A DNA stretch of 64,000 nucleotides from Arachidicoccus ginsenosidivorans (GCF_007971385.1 NZ_CP042434.1:2852001-2916000), one strand, 5' to 3'. Shown: positions 1 to 9,375, counted from the first letter of the stretch. Program-made: numbers and translations. Notes: generated by a model not told the origin, from the sequence alone.

Positions 1-561
1 GACACCCGTAACCGTTATCTTACTAGTCTCAGGGTGTATATCTAAAGCCGCAACGGTAGCTGTCCCTTCTGTCTTTTCAACGGGGTAGCTATTACCGGTA
101 AGGGTAATGACCTTAACAGGCGTATTGATTTTTACATGGGCAAAAGCTTTACCGGAAAAGACCACTTTTTTTACGGTAAAACCATTATCTGTATCAGGTA
201 AGGCGACAGCGGAGCTAACGAGACCCGCCTTAAGTCTTACTGCTGTTCTAGGCGCAATGGCAATACCATTGGCATTGGCTGCAAAAATAACAACTGTTGC
301 ACCCAACTCACTAGCAGTGGCAGCCACTGCTTTAGCCAACGCTCCTGCGTCTGCTTTATCAAAAGCTTCATCGCTCGCCTGATGAACAGTAGACAGCCCA
401 TAAGCACCTAAGGAGGCCAGATCTTCACTGACTTTGCCCAGCACCAAGGCTTCTGCTGTTGTATTTAATTTTTTTGCAAGTGCGGCGCCGTAGCTAATGG
501 CTTCCAGTGCTGATTTTTTTATCTGACCATCTGCATGGTCAATGTATATTAAAACTGACAT
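1..561 (-). CDS. etfA: Electron transfer flavoprotein alpha subunit, cut by window edge
   Basis: This is the N-terminal 187 codons of EtfA; the C-terminal FAD-binding domain lies beyond position 1. The protein starts MSVLIYIDHADGQIKKSALE, the usual opening of EtfA, and keeps the alanine-rich nucleotide-binding-like fold of the ETF alpha N-terminal domain. EtfA pairs with EtfB to carry electrons from acyl-CoA dehydrogenases to the quinone pool. It follows etfB on the same strand with a gap of about 100 bases, so the two are very probably co-transcribed as etfBA. The start at 561 is the only ATG that gives the full family N-terminus. The reading frame is open to the window edge with no interruption. 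Confidence 0.93.
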   Translation of the reverse strand, partial: MSVLIYIDHADGQIKKSALEAISYGAALAKKLNTTAEALVLGKVSEDLASLGAYGLSTVHQASDEAFDKADAGALAKAVAATASELGATVVIFAANANGIAIAPRTAVRLKAGLVSSAVALPDTDNGFTVKKVVFSGKAFAHVKINTPVKVITLTGNSYPVEKTEGTATVAALDIHPETSKITVTGV

Positions 562-663
562 GTATTAAATTCGTGTTGATAATGTTATTAAAGTAATTGA
601 AACCAACTTTTTATAGAGGGCCTCTTCTATTCATTAGATTACCTAGAGATTATCCAGATCCAT

Positions 664-1407
664 TTAGATCACTTTGGCCTCTTCGTGTAACAGGCGTGCC
701 AGTTCGGCTTCCTGTCCTGCTTCAACCATTTTGACACCGGTTTTGGCTGCTGGGAGTTCAAAACTTACGGCCTCTGTTAGTTGATCTACGCTGACTGGTT
801 CCAAGACCTTTATGGTTTTTGAACGTGCAGCGATCACGTTACGGATCCCAGCCATACGTTGTTTGGCCATTCCTTTGGCACAACTGATGACAACGGGAAA
901 GCTAACCTGTTCAGTTTGCTCACCGCCTTCGATTTCCTTAACAACGGTCGCCTGACCATCCTGAACCGTTAATTTGGTGGCGACAGCAATACAGGGAATC
1001 TCCAGTAATTCTGCCAGCATACCTGGTACAGCGCCATCATTGAAGTCGATGGTTTCTTTACCAGTCAGTATCAGATCGTACCCCCCTTGTTTGGCTACAG
1101 CTGCCAGCTGGCTGGCTACGCTAAAGCTATCGGTGGGCTTGCAATTTACACGGATGGCTTCATCGCCTCCAAGTGCAAGGGCTTTACGTAATATTACATC
1201 AGCACCACTTTCATCCACGCTTACCAGGTGAATAATCGTATCAGGAGCCGCTTCTTTTAATTCTATTGCACGCACGAGCGCATACCACTCATCGTATGGA
1301 TTGACAATCCACTGGACACCGTCTTCGTTGAAGACCGTGTTATTATCCTTAAAGGTTATTTTGGCGGTTGTATCAGGTGCTTTGCTTACCGCAACTAAAA
1401 TTTTCAT
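664..1407 (-). CDS. etfB: Electron transfer flavoprotein beta subunit
   Basis: The 247-residue protein begins MKILVAVSKAPDTTAKITF and has the ETF beta pattern throughout: an AMP-binding alpha/beta fold with YDLILTGKETIDFNDGAVPG at about residues 110-129 and the C-terminal arm. Its length is normal for the family, about 245-260. It is the small subunit of the soluble FAD/AMP heterodimer that accepts electrons from beta-oxidation dehydrogenases. It lies just upstream of etfA in the same direction. A TAnnTTTG box about 50 bases upstream of the start is the likely -7 element of the etfBA operon. Confidence 0.95.
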   Translation of the reverse strand: MKILVAVSKAPDTTAKITFKDNNTVFNEDGVQWIVNPYDEWYALVRAIELKEAAPDTIIHLVSVDESGADVILRKALALGGDEAIRVNCKPTDSFSVASQLAAVAKQGGYDLILTGKETIDFNDGAVPGMLAELLEIPCIAVATKLTVQDGQATVVKEIEGGEQTEQVSFPVVISCAKGMAKQRMAGIRNVIAARSKTIKVLEPVSVDQLTEAVSFELPAAKTGVKMVEAGQEAELARLLHEEAKVI

Positions 1408-1453
1408 GTAGATAAAAAACTATTTATTATAAAAATTGTTAAAATGATGGTCT

Positions 1454-1461
1454 CAAATATA
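1454..1461 (-). promoter_or_regulatory. Candidate -7 box for etfBA
   Basis: On the minus strand this reads TATATTTG, an exact match to the Bacteroidota -7 consensus TAnnTTTG, about 47 bases before the etfB start. I found no TTG at the proper spacing for a -33 element, so the call rests on one box only. Confidence 0.35.
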
Positions 1462-1527
1462 GTACAAAACTACAATTTAGGCTTACGAATTCCGTAAATA
1501 TTCATAGTAGAGGCCTAATTTTGTTCT

Positions 1528-1841
1528 ATGGATAGAATGGAACAATTGCAGCAGATGCTGAAAGAGAATGCTAAAGACAGCTTTTGAGGCATGCTTTGGC
1601 CATGGAACTGCAAAGAATAGGAGAGGATAAAAGGGCGATCCAGACCTTGCAGGACCTGCTGGCAGATGACCCTGCTTATGTAGGCTCTTACTATCAATTG
1701 GGTAAACTACTGGAAAAAACAGGAGATTCGCAAACAGCCATACAGTGGTACGAAAAAGGAATGGAGCAGGCAAAGGAAGCCGGAGAGAAAAGAGCCTATA
1801 ATGAACTACAATCTGCATTGGATGAGCTGATTTACGAATAA
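1528..1841 (+). pseudogene. Small TPR protein, apparent one-base frameshift
   Basis: The sequence encodes a tetratricopeptide-type helical protein of about 104 residues if one base is restored. The ATG at 1528 gives MDRMEQLQQMLKENAKDSF and then meets TGA at 1585. Adding one T to the T4 run at 1582-1585 continues as LRHALAMELQRIGEDKRAIQ and reads open to 1841. The body has a clear TPR helix pair (DPAYVGSYYQLGKLLEKTGD, then a second helix with QWYEKGMEQA), close to the TPR consensus. It probably acts as a protein-interaction module; no partner is evident. It is followed by a strong hairpin. The break is most likely a sequencing error in the homopolymer. Confidence 0.75.
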
Positions 1842-1886
1842 GGTATACAAACGGAGGAATAAAGTAACGAAAAAGGAGACGAATTT

Positions 1887-1922
1887 ATAGGCTATCCGGA
1901 TCTATGGAACCGGATAGCCTAT
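1887..1922 (+). terminator. Hairpin terminator after TPR gene
   Basis: A perfect 13-base inverted repeat (ATAGGCTATCCGG and its complement) with a 10-base loop lies 45 bases after the TPR stop codon and is followed by ATTTAAATT. It fits a terminator for the TPR gene. Confidence 0.7.
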
Positions 1923-2080
1923 TTAAATTATCCGTTATTTTGCCACTGCTTTTGGGTTTCGGGTGGGGCAATTGAAGCCTTGTGACCACTTTATAATAAA
2001 TTTTTTGAATGTTTTTACTGCCTGTTTTAGTTGTTGAATAAAAAATGTTGTAAATTGAGCATACATTAAATTCAAAAGCT

Positions 2081-2503
2081 ATGATTAAAATTCAGGAACT
2101 TAAACAGGGTGATTTTGTAATAGCCGTATTTGAAGAAGTGGAAAGAAGAGGCGTTGTCGCAGAAACAGCACCAGACGAAAAGAAAGTACGTGTTATTACA
2201 GAAAACGGAAAACAGGACTTTTGGTATGAAGTTGAAAATGTATTTGGCATTGCCTTATCCGACGCAGAAATGGGGCGCTTCGGCTTTGACAGGGAAATTT
2301 TGCCAGATGGTGCAGTCAAGTACAAGAAAAATGCCTTTAGAATGGTCATTCCCCGGGAAAATGATTTTTCATCAGTAGAAATCTGGTATCGGGAAGATAT
2401 TCGCAAAGACCCCAATGTACATTTTGTACACCAGCTACAGAACCATTTTCACCAGATGACAAAGATCTATCTGGAAGAGGTTGTTGGAACGACCGTTATC
2501 TAA
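2081..2503 (+). CDS. Conserved hypothetical protein, 140 residues
   Basis: I do not recognise a named family. The protein starts MIKIQELKQGDFVIAVFEEV and is soluble, with no signal peptide or membrane segment. The first 70 residues read like a small beta-barrel (KQGDFV, RRGVVAET, KKVRVITENGKQDFWYE), resembling SH3-like or DUF-type beta folds. The second half has an HFVHQLQNHFHQMTK segment typical of an amphipathic helix. It stands alone between two hairpins, so it is probably monocistronic. Codon use matches its neighbours and the reading frame is clean, which supports a real gene. Confidence 0.75.
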   Translation: MIKIQELKQGDFVIAVFEEVERRGVVAETAPDEKKVRVITENGKQDFWYEVENVFGIALSDAEMGRFGFDREILPDGAVKYKKNAFRMVIPRENDFSSVEIWYREDIRKDPNVHFVHQLQNHFHQMTKIYLEEVVGTTVI

Positions 2504-2541
2504 TGCGTGTCTGTACCACAAAAAGTAAGTGAGAAAAATTT

Positions 2542-2604
2542 ACAGCCTGGCGCCAGGATTACCCTTAAATTCTTTTAATGTTGGGGGATTTTGTGCCAGG
2601 CTGT
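2542..2604 (+). terminator. Hairpin terminator
   Basis: ACAGCCTGGC at 2542-2551 pairs with GCCAGGCTGT at 2595-2604, followed by TTTATTTT. It sits 40 bases after the stop of the 140-residue protein. The loop is long (43 bases). Confidence 0.6.
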
Positions 2605-2907
2605 TTTATTTTACAATCAATATGGCGTAAAGAGACGTAAGTTATTGTGATTTAATAAGTTTACTTAGATGTAGGCTTGCCATAATTAAGCTGCCAACAG
2701 AGCTTGATAAACGATTGAACAATTTTCGCTTTTAAGTGCTTGAGTGCATTAAGTGTCGGGCTTTTCAAAGAAACTGTCTTTGACAATAAACATATAAGCT
2801 TCAAAGCATCCTGACATTTGACCGTCCATCAAAAAAATAAAAATATATAAGAAATTTATATAAAGAAGTGTATTATTTATCTGAACTTTAGCTATCAGAA
2901 AAATAAT
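2605..2907 (+). other. Intergenic, no gene seen
   Basis: About 300 bases without a supported reading frame. The last 80 bases before the ABC gene are very AT-rich and probably hold its promoter, but no exact TTTG/TAnnTTTG pair is visible. Confidence 0.5.
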
Positions 2908-3807
2908 ATGCCCATGTCCACAACTGTATTATCGATTCAGCATCTTTCTAAAAGTTATGGCGCACTGCAGGCCCTCAGTGACGTTTCTTTTGAAGTACCC
3001 AAAGGAAGTATCTATGGAGTACTCGGACCTAATGGAAGTGGTAAAACCACCATGCTTGGGATTATAACCGATGTACTGCGCCCAGATAGTGGGCAGTATA
3101 CCTTATTAAATAGTCCTGACCACGAACAGGCCAGAAAGAAAACAGGCACCCTACTAGAGACACCCAACTTTTATCCTTATTTATCAGCCTATAAAAACTT
3201 AGAAATCAGTGCTTTGATTAAAGGGGTCAGTACGATGGAGATTGACCCGGTACTGGAACGGGTAGGGCTTTTGGCTCGAAAAAATAGTAAGTTCAGTACT
3301 TTTTCCCTGGGTATGAAACAAAGACTCGCTATTGGTGCTGCTCTTTTAGGAAATCCGGAACTACTGATTTTGGATGAGCCCACCAATGGTCTGGATCCTA
3401 ACGGAATTGCTGAAATCAGAAACCTGATTAAAGGACTGGCCGTAGAAGGCAGGACGGTGGTGATGGCCAGTCACCTGCTCGATGAAGTGGAAAAAGTCTG
3501 CACGCATGTAGCCATTATCAAAAACGGCAAACTGCTGACCAGTGGCAGTGTAGGTGAGGTGTTGGCTAGTGAGGATGTTATTGCTCTACGTAGCGTAGAT
3601 TTGAAAAAACTATCAGATATATTGCCTGGTATTGCGGGCTTTAGTAAGTTGGAATGGCAAAATGAACAGATTCTGCTGCATGCAGATCTGGGCCGATCCA
3701 GCCTGGAGGCGATTAACCAATATTGTTTTGAAAATGGCGTTATATTAACGCACCTTGCCTTACAGCGTGCCTCCCTGGAAGCAAGATTTTTAGAAATCAC
3801 CCATTAA
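2908..3807 (+). CDS. ABC-2 type transporter ATP-binding protein
   Basis: This is a 299-residue ATPase of the CcmA/BcrA/GldA kind that powers export by an ABC-2 permease at the inner membrane. Walker A is GPNGSGKTT (residues 40-48), the signature is SLGMKQRLAIG, Walker B is LLILDEPTNGLDP, and the switch histidine lies in VMASHLLDEVEK. The C-terminal 80 residues are the usual accessory domain of this class. The membrane partner follows directly, so the pair forms one exporter; the substrate (lipid, antibiotic or polymer) cannot be told. ATG codons at 2908 and 2914 are both possible starts. Confidence 0.92.
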   Translation: MPMSTTVLSIQHLSKSYGALQALSDVSFEVPKGSIYGVLGPNGSGKTTMLGIITDVLRPDSGQYTLLNSPDHEQARKKTGTLLETPNFYPYLSAYKNLEISALIKGVSTMEIDPVLERVGLLARKNSKFSTFSLGMKQRLAIGAALLGNPELLILDEPTNGLDPNGIAEIRNLIKGLAVEGRTVVMASHLLDEVEKVCTHVAIIKNGKLLTSGSVGEVLASEDVIALRSVDLKKLSDILPGIAGFSKLEWQNEQILLHADLGRSSLEAINQYCFENGVILTHLALQRASLEARFLEITH

Positions 3808-3867
3808 TCCTTCATAGCTTTTACAATAATCCTCTATGTAGGTGTGTCCTACTATAAATCTTATTAT

Positions 3868-4656
3868 ATGTTGAAAAATCTCTCCATTGAATGGCTCAAA
3901 TTGAAAAACTATCGTACTTTCTGGTGGTTGATCGGGCTATTTGTGCTTTGTCTTATTGGCAGCAATTATATTACCTATCAGCTCAAGGTGGTTACCTCCA
4001 TGCAAAGCAAGGGGGGCCTGGATCTACTTCTGGGTAGTCCATTTAGCTTTCCTGATGTATGGCAGGCGGTATCCTATGTCAGTAGTTATGTCTTATTTCT
4101 GCCTGGTTTTTTGATGGTTATACTCATTACCAATGAATATAATTTTAAAACCCACAGGCAAAATATTATTGACGGTATGAGTAGAACTGAATTTGCCCTG
4201 ACCAAGATCTTTATGGCAGTTATTCTAAGCATTCTGTCAACGATTGTAGTGGTACTGATTACCATTGTTACAGGGCTTACAGCAGGCAGCAGCTTTAGCC
4301 TGACGGGATCAGTTTATATCTTGTATTTCCTTTTGCAGGCACTTACTTATACGTTGGGTGGATTGCTGCTGGGTACTTTACTTAAAAAATCAGGTCTGTC
4401 TATTGCTATTTATTTGATCTACATTGGTTTTATAAAAAAACTGATTTCATTTTTATTGGACAGGTATGCGGGAGGTATCGGTAGTTATATGCCTGTTAAG
4501 AGCTCCGATGAACTTATTCCGATGCCTTTTTTCAAGCAGGTGACTAAGTCGCTGATCACGCCACCTGATGGAACCTGGTTGCTTATTATGACAATCTTTT
4601 TTATTGTGGCTTTCTATTGGATCACGGTTAAACGCTTTAAAACTCAGGATCTGTAG
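3868..4656 (+). CDS. ABC-2 type transporter permease
   Basis: The protein (about 262 residues from the ATG at 3868) has six hydrophobic segments: WWLIGLFVLCLIG near the N-terminus, VLFLPGFLMVILI, a pair around ILSTIVVVLITIVTGLTAG and ILYFLLQALTYTLGG, LSIAIYLIYIGFI, and a C-terminal LLIMTIFFIVAFYWI. This is the layout of an ABC-2 membrane subunit such as GldF/NatB-like proteins. It follows the ATPase gene by about 60 bases. A GTG at 3844 would add eight residues, but the ATG at 3868, giving MLKNLSIEWLKLKNYR, fits the cytoplasmic N-terminus of the family better. Confidence 0.88.
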   Translation: MLKNLSIEWLKLKNYRTFWWLIGLFVLCLIGSNYITYQLKVVTSMQSKGGLDLLLGSPFSFPDVWQAVSYVSSYVLFLPGFLMVILITNEYNFKTHRQNIIDGMSRTEFALTKIFMAVILSILSTIVVVLITIVTGLTAGSSFSLTGSVYILYFLLQALTYTLGGLLLGTLLKKSGLSIAIYLIYIGFIKKLISFLLDRYAGGIGSYMPVKSSDELIPMPFFKQVTKSLITPPDGTWLLIMTIFFIVAFYWITVKRFKTQDL

Positions 4657-4928
4657 CGGTTAAGGTTCAGAGATCAATTGAATAAAAAACTGTTGCGGGT
4701 AGGCAGTGTTTGTGCCAGTAATTATGGCCAAAATACGCATAGTTTCTGCCAACTTTTGTGCAAATGGTCTTAAATAAGTAATGTAATTTCATGGTTTGGA
4801 TGTAAGTACTCCTTTGGCGTCTCAAATCGCAATAGCCGGATGATAATCCGTTCGTTATTATCTGTTACTGCAGCTACATCCATGAAGACAATTTGAAGCG
4901 AACTTATTTATTACACAAGCACTCTACT

Positions 4929-6941
4929 ATGAATCCGTATTACAGTACTTCCTCCAGGGCATCTTTGCCGGTTGGCAAAAATGCCCGTATTGCCAGAAAT
5001 GATAGAAAGGGAATTTCCAGATTTTCGGCGCTCTTGATTGGCCTGGCGATGACTGCAACAGGCATTTCCTGTGCACAGAAAGCCCAGCCACCCGCTCCAT
5101 ATGGCGCTTTACCGACCCAGAATCAACTCAACTGGCAGGAAAATAATGTCTATGCCTTTATCCATTTTGGCATCAATACCTTTACGGATAAGGAATGGGG
5201 CTATGGAGATGAGGATCCGGCCTTATTTAATCCTAAACACTTTGATGCGGATCAGATTGTCAAAAGTATTGCACAAGGTGGGTTTAAAGCAGTCATATTA
5301 ACCTGTAAACACCATGACGGCTTTTGTCTGTGGCCGACTAAGACAACCGAGCATAATATAACAAAAAGCCCCTTTAGAAATGGAAAAGGGGATCTTGTCA
5401 GAGAAATCCAGCAGGCTTGTAAAAAGTACGGGCTTAAGTTTGGCGTTTATCTTTCACCATGGGACAGAAATGCGGCCAGCTATGGTAGTGAGGATTATGT
5501 AAAGATGTACAGGGCGCAGTTAACGGAGCTTTTAACGCAGTATGGCGACATTTTTGAGATCTGGCATGATGGTGCCAATGGAGGTGACGGCTATTATGGG
5601 GGAGCCAGAGAAAGAAGAAATATTGATCGTTCCACTTATTACAACTGGCCCAGTGTCTGGGCCCTGGAAAGAAAATTACAACCCAAGGCACTAATTTTTG
5701 GGGATATCGGTGCCGATCTGCGTTGGGTAGGAAATGAAAGAGGCTATGCCGGTGAACCTTGCTGGCAGACTTTTACCCCCGTGTCTAATATACCGGGTAA
5801 AGCCCCTTCCAATGGAACTATTAAAAGTGAACTGTCTACCAATGGTACAAGAGGTGGAAAATATTGGATGCCGGCAGAAGTGGACTTTTCCATTAGACCA
5901 GGATGGTTCTGGCATGCCAGCCAGAATAATCAGGTACGCACTGCCTTAAATCTTTGGGATCATTATTTTCTCTCTGCCGGCAGAGGTGCTTCCATGCTGC
6001 TTAATGTACCGCCCGATCAGGACGGACTGGTCTATAAAACAGATTCTATCCAACTAAAATTGTTCGGTGACATCTTAAAAGAAACCTTTGCTAAAGATCT
6101 GGCCAGTGGCGCTACCGCCACTGCCACCAACGTCAGAGGGGGAGATAAAAAGGATTATGGACCGCAAAATCTGTTTGACGAGGATCAGTTTAGTTATTGG
6201 TCAACCGATGACGCCGTCCATACACCAACCGTTACGGTTCAGCTAAAAGGTAAGCAAACCTTTGATGTAATCCGGTTAAAGGAAAATACGAAACTCGGAC
6301 AGCGCATAGACTCTGTAGCTGTAGATGCCTGGTTAGAGGGTAACTGGAAAACCGTCGCCAGTGCGAACTCCATTGGTTCCAATCGTCTACTAAGGCTACC
6401 GGCCAAAATAACAACTGGGAAGATACGGGTCAGGATCATTGCCAGCCCCGTTTGTCCGGCACTGAGTGATATTAGCTTATTTAGTCAACCAGCACTCGTC
6501 CAGCAGTTGCAATCTGAGGCTGAGAAGGGTCGTCAAAATAATGCCCAGACGAGTACTTCTAACTGGAAAATAATAGATCCAGTGGATGCAGCCGTCGCTA
6601 ATATAACGGATAATCAACCGGCAACTGTTTGGCAGGCAGGTAATGCGGGATCTGCAACTATAATCCTGGACCAGGGAAAATCAAGGACCGTTTTAGGGAT
6701 TAATTATTTGCCACCTACAAGTAGTGTCGGTGCTATTGATAAATACAATGTTTTCATTAGTAATGACCAGAAACAGTGGAGAAAGGTGGCTGGTGGAGAA
6801 TTTTCCAATATAAAAGCCAATCCAGTGTTACAGTCTGTTCATTTCTCAACGCCGGTTAGTGCCAGATTTATTAAACTGGAAGCCATCCATACGGTGGACG
6901 GAAAACCTGCAGCAATAGCAGAATTAGGTGTATTGGAATAA
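4929..6941 (+). CDS. Secreted GH29 alpha-L-fucosidase with C-terminal F5/8-type domains
   Basis: The 670-residue protein is a retaining alpha-L-fucosidase that frees fucose from glycans outside the cytoplasm. An unusually long basic N-terminus precedes the hydrophobic stretch FSALLIGLAMTATGISC, so export by a signal peptide is likely and lipid attachment at the Cys possible. The GH29 barrel follows (about 60-390): YAFIHFGINTFTDKEWG, the substrate-binding CKHHDGFCLW, and EIWHDGANGG holding the probable nucleophile Asp near residue 212. Residues about 400-530 and 545-670 look like two F5/8 type C (discoidin) sugar-binding domains, the second with RFIKLEAIH. It stands alone, ending at a strong terminator, and is not linked here to a SusCD pair. 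The ATG at 4929 is chosen over a TTG further upstream. Confidence 0.9.
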   Translation: MNPYYSTSSRASLPVGKNARIARNDRKGISRFSALLIGLAMTATGISCAQKAQPPAPYGALPTQNQLNWQENNVYAFIHFGINTFTDKEWGYGDEDPALFNPKHFDADQIVKSIAQGGFKAVILTCKHHDGFCLWPTKTTEHNITKSPFRNGKGDLVREIQQACKKYGLKFGVYLSPWDRNAASYGSEDYVKMYRAQLTELLTQYGDIFEIWHDGANGGDGYYGGARERRNIDRSTYYNWPSVWALERKLQPKALIFGDIGADLRWVGNERGYAGEPCWQTFTPVSNIPGKAPSNGTIKSELSTNGTRGGKYWMPAEVDFSIRPGWFWHASQNNQVRTALNLWDHYFLSAGRGASMLLNVPPDQDGLVYKTDSIQLKLFGDILKETFAKDLASGATATATNVRGGDKKDYGPQNLFDEDQFSYWSTDDAVHTPTVTVQLKGKQTFDVIRLKENTKLGQRIDSVAVDAWLEGNWKTVASANSIGSNRLLRLPAKITTGKIRVRIIASPVCPALSDISLFSQPALVQQLQSEAEKGRQNNAQTSTSNWKIIDPVDAAVANITDNQPATVWQAGNAGSATIILDQGKSRTVLGINYLPPTSSVGAIDKYNVFISNDQKQWRKVAGGEFSNIKANPVLQSVHFSTPVSARFIKLEAIHTVDGKPAAIAELGVLE

Positions 6942-6995
6942 ATAAAAGCAGTCATAAAAGGCAACTTTAAAGCAATATCATAAATATCATAAGAA

Positions 6996-7049
6996 AAAAG
7001 TCAAAAGCAAATTATCCAATCAGGATTGGGTAATTTGCTTTTGACTTTT
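6996..7049 (+). terminator. Strong hairpin terminator after fucosidase
   Basis: A perfect 19-base inverted repeat (6996-7014 and 7031-7049), extended inside the loop by CCAATC/GATTGG. The stem ends in TTTT on one side and AAAA on the other. It lies 55 bases after the fucosidase stop. Confidence 0.85.
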
Positions 7050-7215
7050 ATGGAGGGTTGAGATTTTGTTTAAAAAAGCCTTCTTCCTATGGCCAAATTA
7101 TGAAAATAAACTAGCTTGCTACAGAATTAAGGGAATATTAGGCCTCAGAAAACGGCTGTTGACAATATTTGCCTGCTTAGTATTTATGAACTGATCTTTG
7201 CTGTAATTTTGTTTT

Positions 7216-7869
7216 ATGGAGATTACCCTAGAAAATATAATACCCATTCCTTTAAAGGAAAATCTGGAGAAGCGCCCGTCCCAGGTCTGGCAAAGTAAAG
7301 TACACTTTGGTCCGGGCACAAAGGTGAAGATTAAAGCACCCAGCGGCACCGGTAAGACAACACTAGTGCATTTCCTATATGGGCTGCGCGCTGATTATAC
7401 CGGAACGCTTCATTGGGATACCAAAGCTTTAAACAAATTGGACGCTGATCAAGTGGCTCGTTACCGGCAAAGCGAGATCAGTGTCGTTTTTCAGGACTTA
7501 CGTTTATTTGCACACCTGACAGCCAGAGAGAATATTGAACTAAATCGGGTTTTGCAGCCCAAAGAGCCTTATTATCCCGATACAGTCATTCAGGAAATGG
7601 CCACTACTTTACAGGTTGATCATATACTGGATCAGGCTTGCGGTATCTGCAGCTATGGGGAGCAACAGCGTGTCGCCATCATCAGGGCACTGGTGCAGCC
7701 ATTTAGTTTGCTGATCATGGATGAGCCATTTAGTCATCTGGATCAGAACAATGCCCAAAAGGCGGCAGCGCTTATTGATAGCGAATGCGATAAGCGAGGT
7801 GCAGGCTTGGTGCTGACAGATTTGGAAGAAGACTCATTTTTTAATTACAATACCTATCTCAGTTTATAG
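7216..7869 (+). CDS. ABC transporter ATP-binding protein (FtsE/LolD-like)
   Basis: A 217-residue ATPase, the size of FtsE/LolD/MacB-type subunits. Walker A is APSGTGKTT (41-49), the Q-loop is VVFQDLRLF, the signature is a variant CSYGEQQRVAI (about 144-154) in place of LSGGQ, and Walker B is LLIMDEPFSHLD. The signature change Ser-Tyr-Gly-Glu is unusual but also seen in Bacteroidota relatives. The FtsX-like permease starts 14 bases later, so the two form one complex, probably for lipoprotein or mechanotransmission work rather than solute transport. TAATTTTG at 7204-7211 is a possible -7 box, very close to the start. Confidence 0.88.
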   Translation: MEITLENIIPIPLKENLEKRPSQVWQSKVHFGPGTKVKIKAPSGTGKTTLVHFLYGLRADYTGTLHWDTKALNKLDADQVARYRQSEISVVFQDLRLFAHLTARENIELNRVLQPKEPYYPDTVIQEMATTLQVDHILDQACGICSYGEQQRVAIIRALVQPFSLLIMDEPFSHLDQNNAQKAAALIDSECDKRGAGLVLTDLEEDSFFNYNTYLSL

Positions 7870-7883
7870 GTAATCCACGATAT

Positions 7884-9062
7884 ATGCTCAATACATTATT
7901 AAAAAAGATCATAAAGACGGGCGCCGGAAGATTTCGGTATGTACTGGCGATGGTAGGACTTACCGTTGCCCTGCTGCTGATCCTGGCCGCGATTCAGCTG
8001 CAAGCGAACTATTGGCAATTACTAAAAGGAGGGGGCGCCCAGGACAGTATTGCCAATTTTCTGGTCATCAATAAAGTAGTCACCAATCAAAATGCCGGCA
8101 ATACCAATCTGACAAATCAGGATATTGAAGATTTGAAAAAACAGCCGTTTATTCAGGCGGTTGGGGTTGTTACCCCAAGCCGCTTTAAGGTAGCCGCCAG
8201 CGGCGGCAGTGCCATGCCTTTTTATACGGATATGTTCTTTGAGAGCGTGCCGGATCAATTTTTGGATATAACAGGAGGCGACTGGAAATGGGATGACCAG
8301 ACACAGTTTATTCCCATTGTTATCCCGAACCAGTTTCTGGATATGTATAACTTTGGATTTGCGAAGTCGCAAAACCTGCCTCAGCTCTCCCATGAACTGG
8401 TTAAAAGCATCCCGATCCGCATCGATATTCAGACACCTACAGGCCAAAAGTCGTTCTATGCCAAGGTAGCGGGATTCAGTGACCGGATCTCTTCTATTTT
8501 GGTACCACAGGCTTTTATGGAATGGGCCAATAAGAATTTTGCCACAGAACCGCCAAAAGGGGCCTCAAGGGTTATTATCAGAACAGATGATCCCAGCAAT
8601 CCTAAGCTAATTGAATATCTGGACAGCCACCATATGACTACCGATATGGAAAAGACCCGGTTTAGTAAATACCGGCAGATCGTAGGCTTTGTTGTTCAGG
8701 TGTCCGGCTTTACTGGTCTGGCCATGTTCTTATTTGCGTTATTAATTTTCAGTCTCTTCATAGAGCTAACCATTGCCAGTTGTAGAGAAGAAATACGCCT
8801 GTTGGTTACCCTTGGGGCCTCACCTGGCCAACTGCGTAAATTTCTTATGAAAACCTTCTATCCGGCTAATATTGTTATAGCGATTATCGTCCTTGTCATA
8901 TTATCCATCTTGCAGTGGTTGCTTTCTGGCCTACTCGCCCATGAATCCATGACGATTAGCCCTGTCATCTCTTTGTATACGATGGTAGGGGCCGTAATTG
9001 TACTACTGATTCTCTGGTGGGTTCACGTTAGAACGATCAAAAGGCAAATTGCAGGCACTTAA
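7884..9062 (+). CDS. FtsX/MacB-like ABC permease
   Basis: The 392-residue protein has one N-terminal membrane helix (VLAMVGLTVALLLILAAIQL, about 19-38), a large periplasmic domain (40-270) and three C-terminal helices (about 275-300, 325-350, 360-380) with the FtsX-type cytoplasmic loop CREEIRLLVTLGASPGQLRK. This 1+3 topology is that of MacB/LolE/FtsX permeases, which couple ATP hydrolysis to movement in the periplasm. It is paired with the ATPase just upstream. The family match is clear from topology and the loop motif; the substrate is not known. Confidence 0.88.
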   Translation: MLNTLLKKIIKTGAGRFRYVLAMVGLTVALLLILAAIQLQANYWQLLKGGGAQDSIANFLVINKVVTNQNAGNTNLTNQDIEDLKKQPFIQAVGVVTPSRFKVAASGGSAMPFYTDMFFESVPDQFLDITGGDWKWDDQTQFIPIVIPNQFLDMYNFGFAKSQNLPQLSHELVKSIPIRIDIQTPTGQKSFYAKVAGFSDRISSILVPQAFMEWANKNFATEPPKGASRVIIRTDDPSNPKLIEYLDSHHMTTDMEKTRFSKYRQIVGFVVQVSGFTGLAMFLFALLIFSLFIELTIASCREEIRLLVTLGASPGQLRKFLMKTFYPANIVIAIIVLVILSILQWLLSGLLAHESMTISPVISLYTMVGAVIVLLILWWVHVRTIKRQIAGT

Positions 9063-9185
9063 AAACCGGGCTCCATATAATCATCTTTTTAATTTAAAAA
9101 GGTAATTATAAGGGCCTTGCTAAAACATAATGTGCTGTATATTAGCGCTGTAGTGATTATAATGTTTGGCTGCCGGTGCACCATC

Positions 9186-9205
9186 TTAGGACCTTAGGGT
9201 CCTAA
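9186..9205. promoter_or_regulatory. Perfect inverted repeat upstream of POT transporter
   Basis: TTAGGACC-TTAG-GGTCCTAA is a perfect 8-base palindrome with a 4-base spacer, 170 bases before the transporter start. There is no T-run after it, and it lies more than 120 bases after the preceding gene, so an operator is as likely as a hairpin. The rest of the roughly 310-base gap shows nothing I can name. Confidence 0.4.
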
Positions 9206-9375
9206 ATTCTAAATCAATTGAGCGCTATTAATAACTGTTTCAAGGGGTTCAGGGCCCTTATTTGGAAAATTTAATATTATATTTGGCGGGTTGTTTTATG
9301 AACGGGTGTTCGTAATGTCTTTTTTGGAGGCCATTAAACAGGTTCATACAACGCAAAAAAATTATAAAATATACA

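Noticed and set aside
1582-1587. CTTTTGA in the TPR gene looks like the prfB programmed frameshift site
   Set aside because: prfB needs a +1 shift at CUU-UGA; here the join needs -1, there is no upstream Shine-Dalgarno element and no release-factor gene. The window's other homopolymer errors explain it better.
1483-1818. 111-codon minus-strand frame opposite the TPR gene
   Set aside because: It is the antisense of a clear TPR sequence and has no family match; the plus-strand frame is real.
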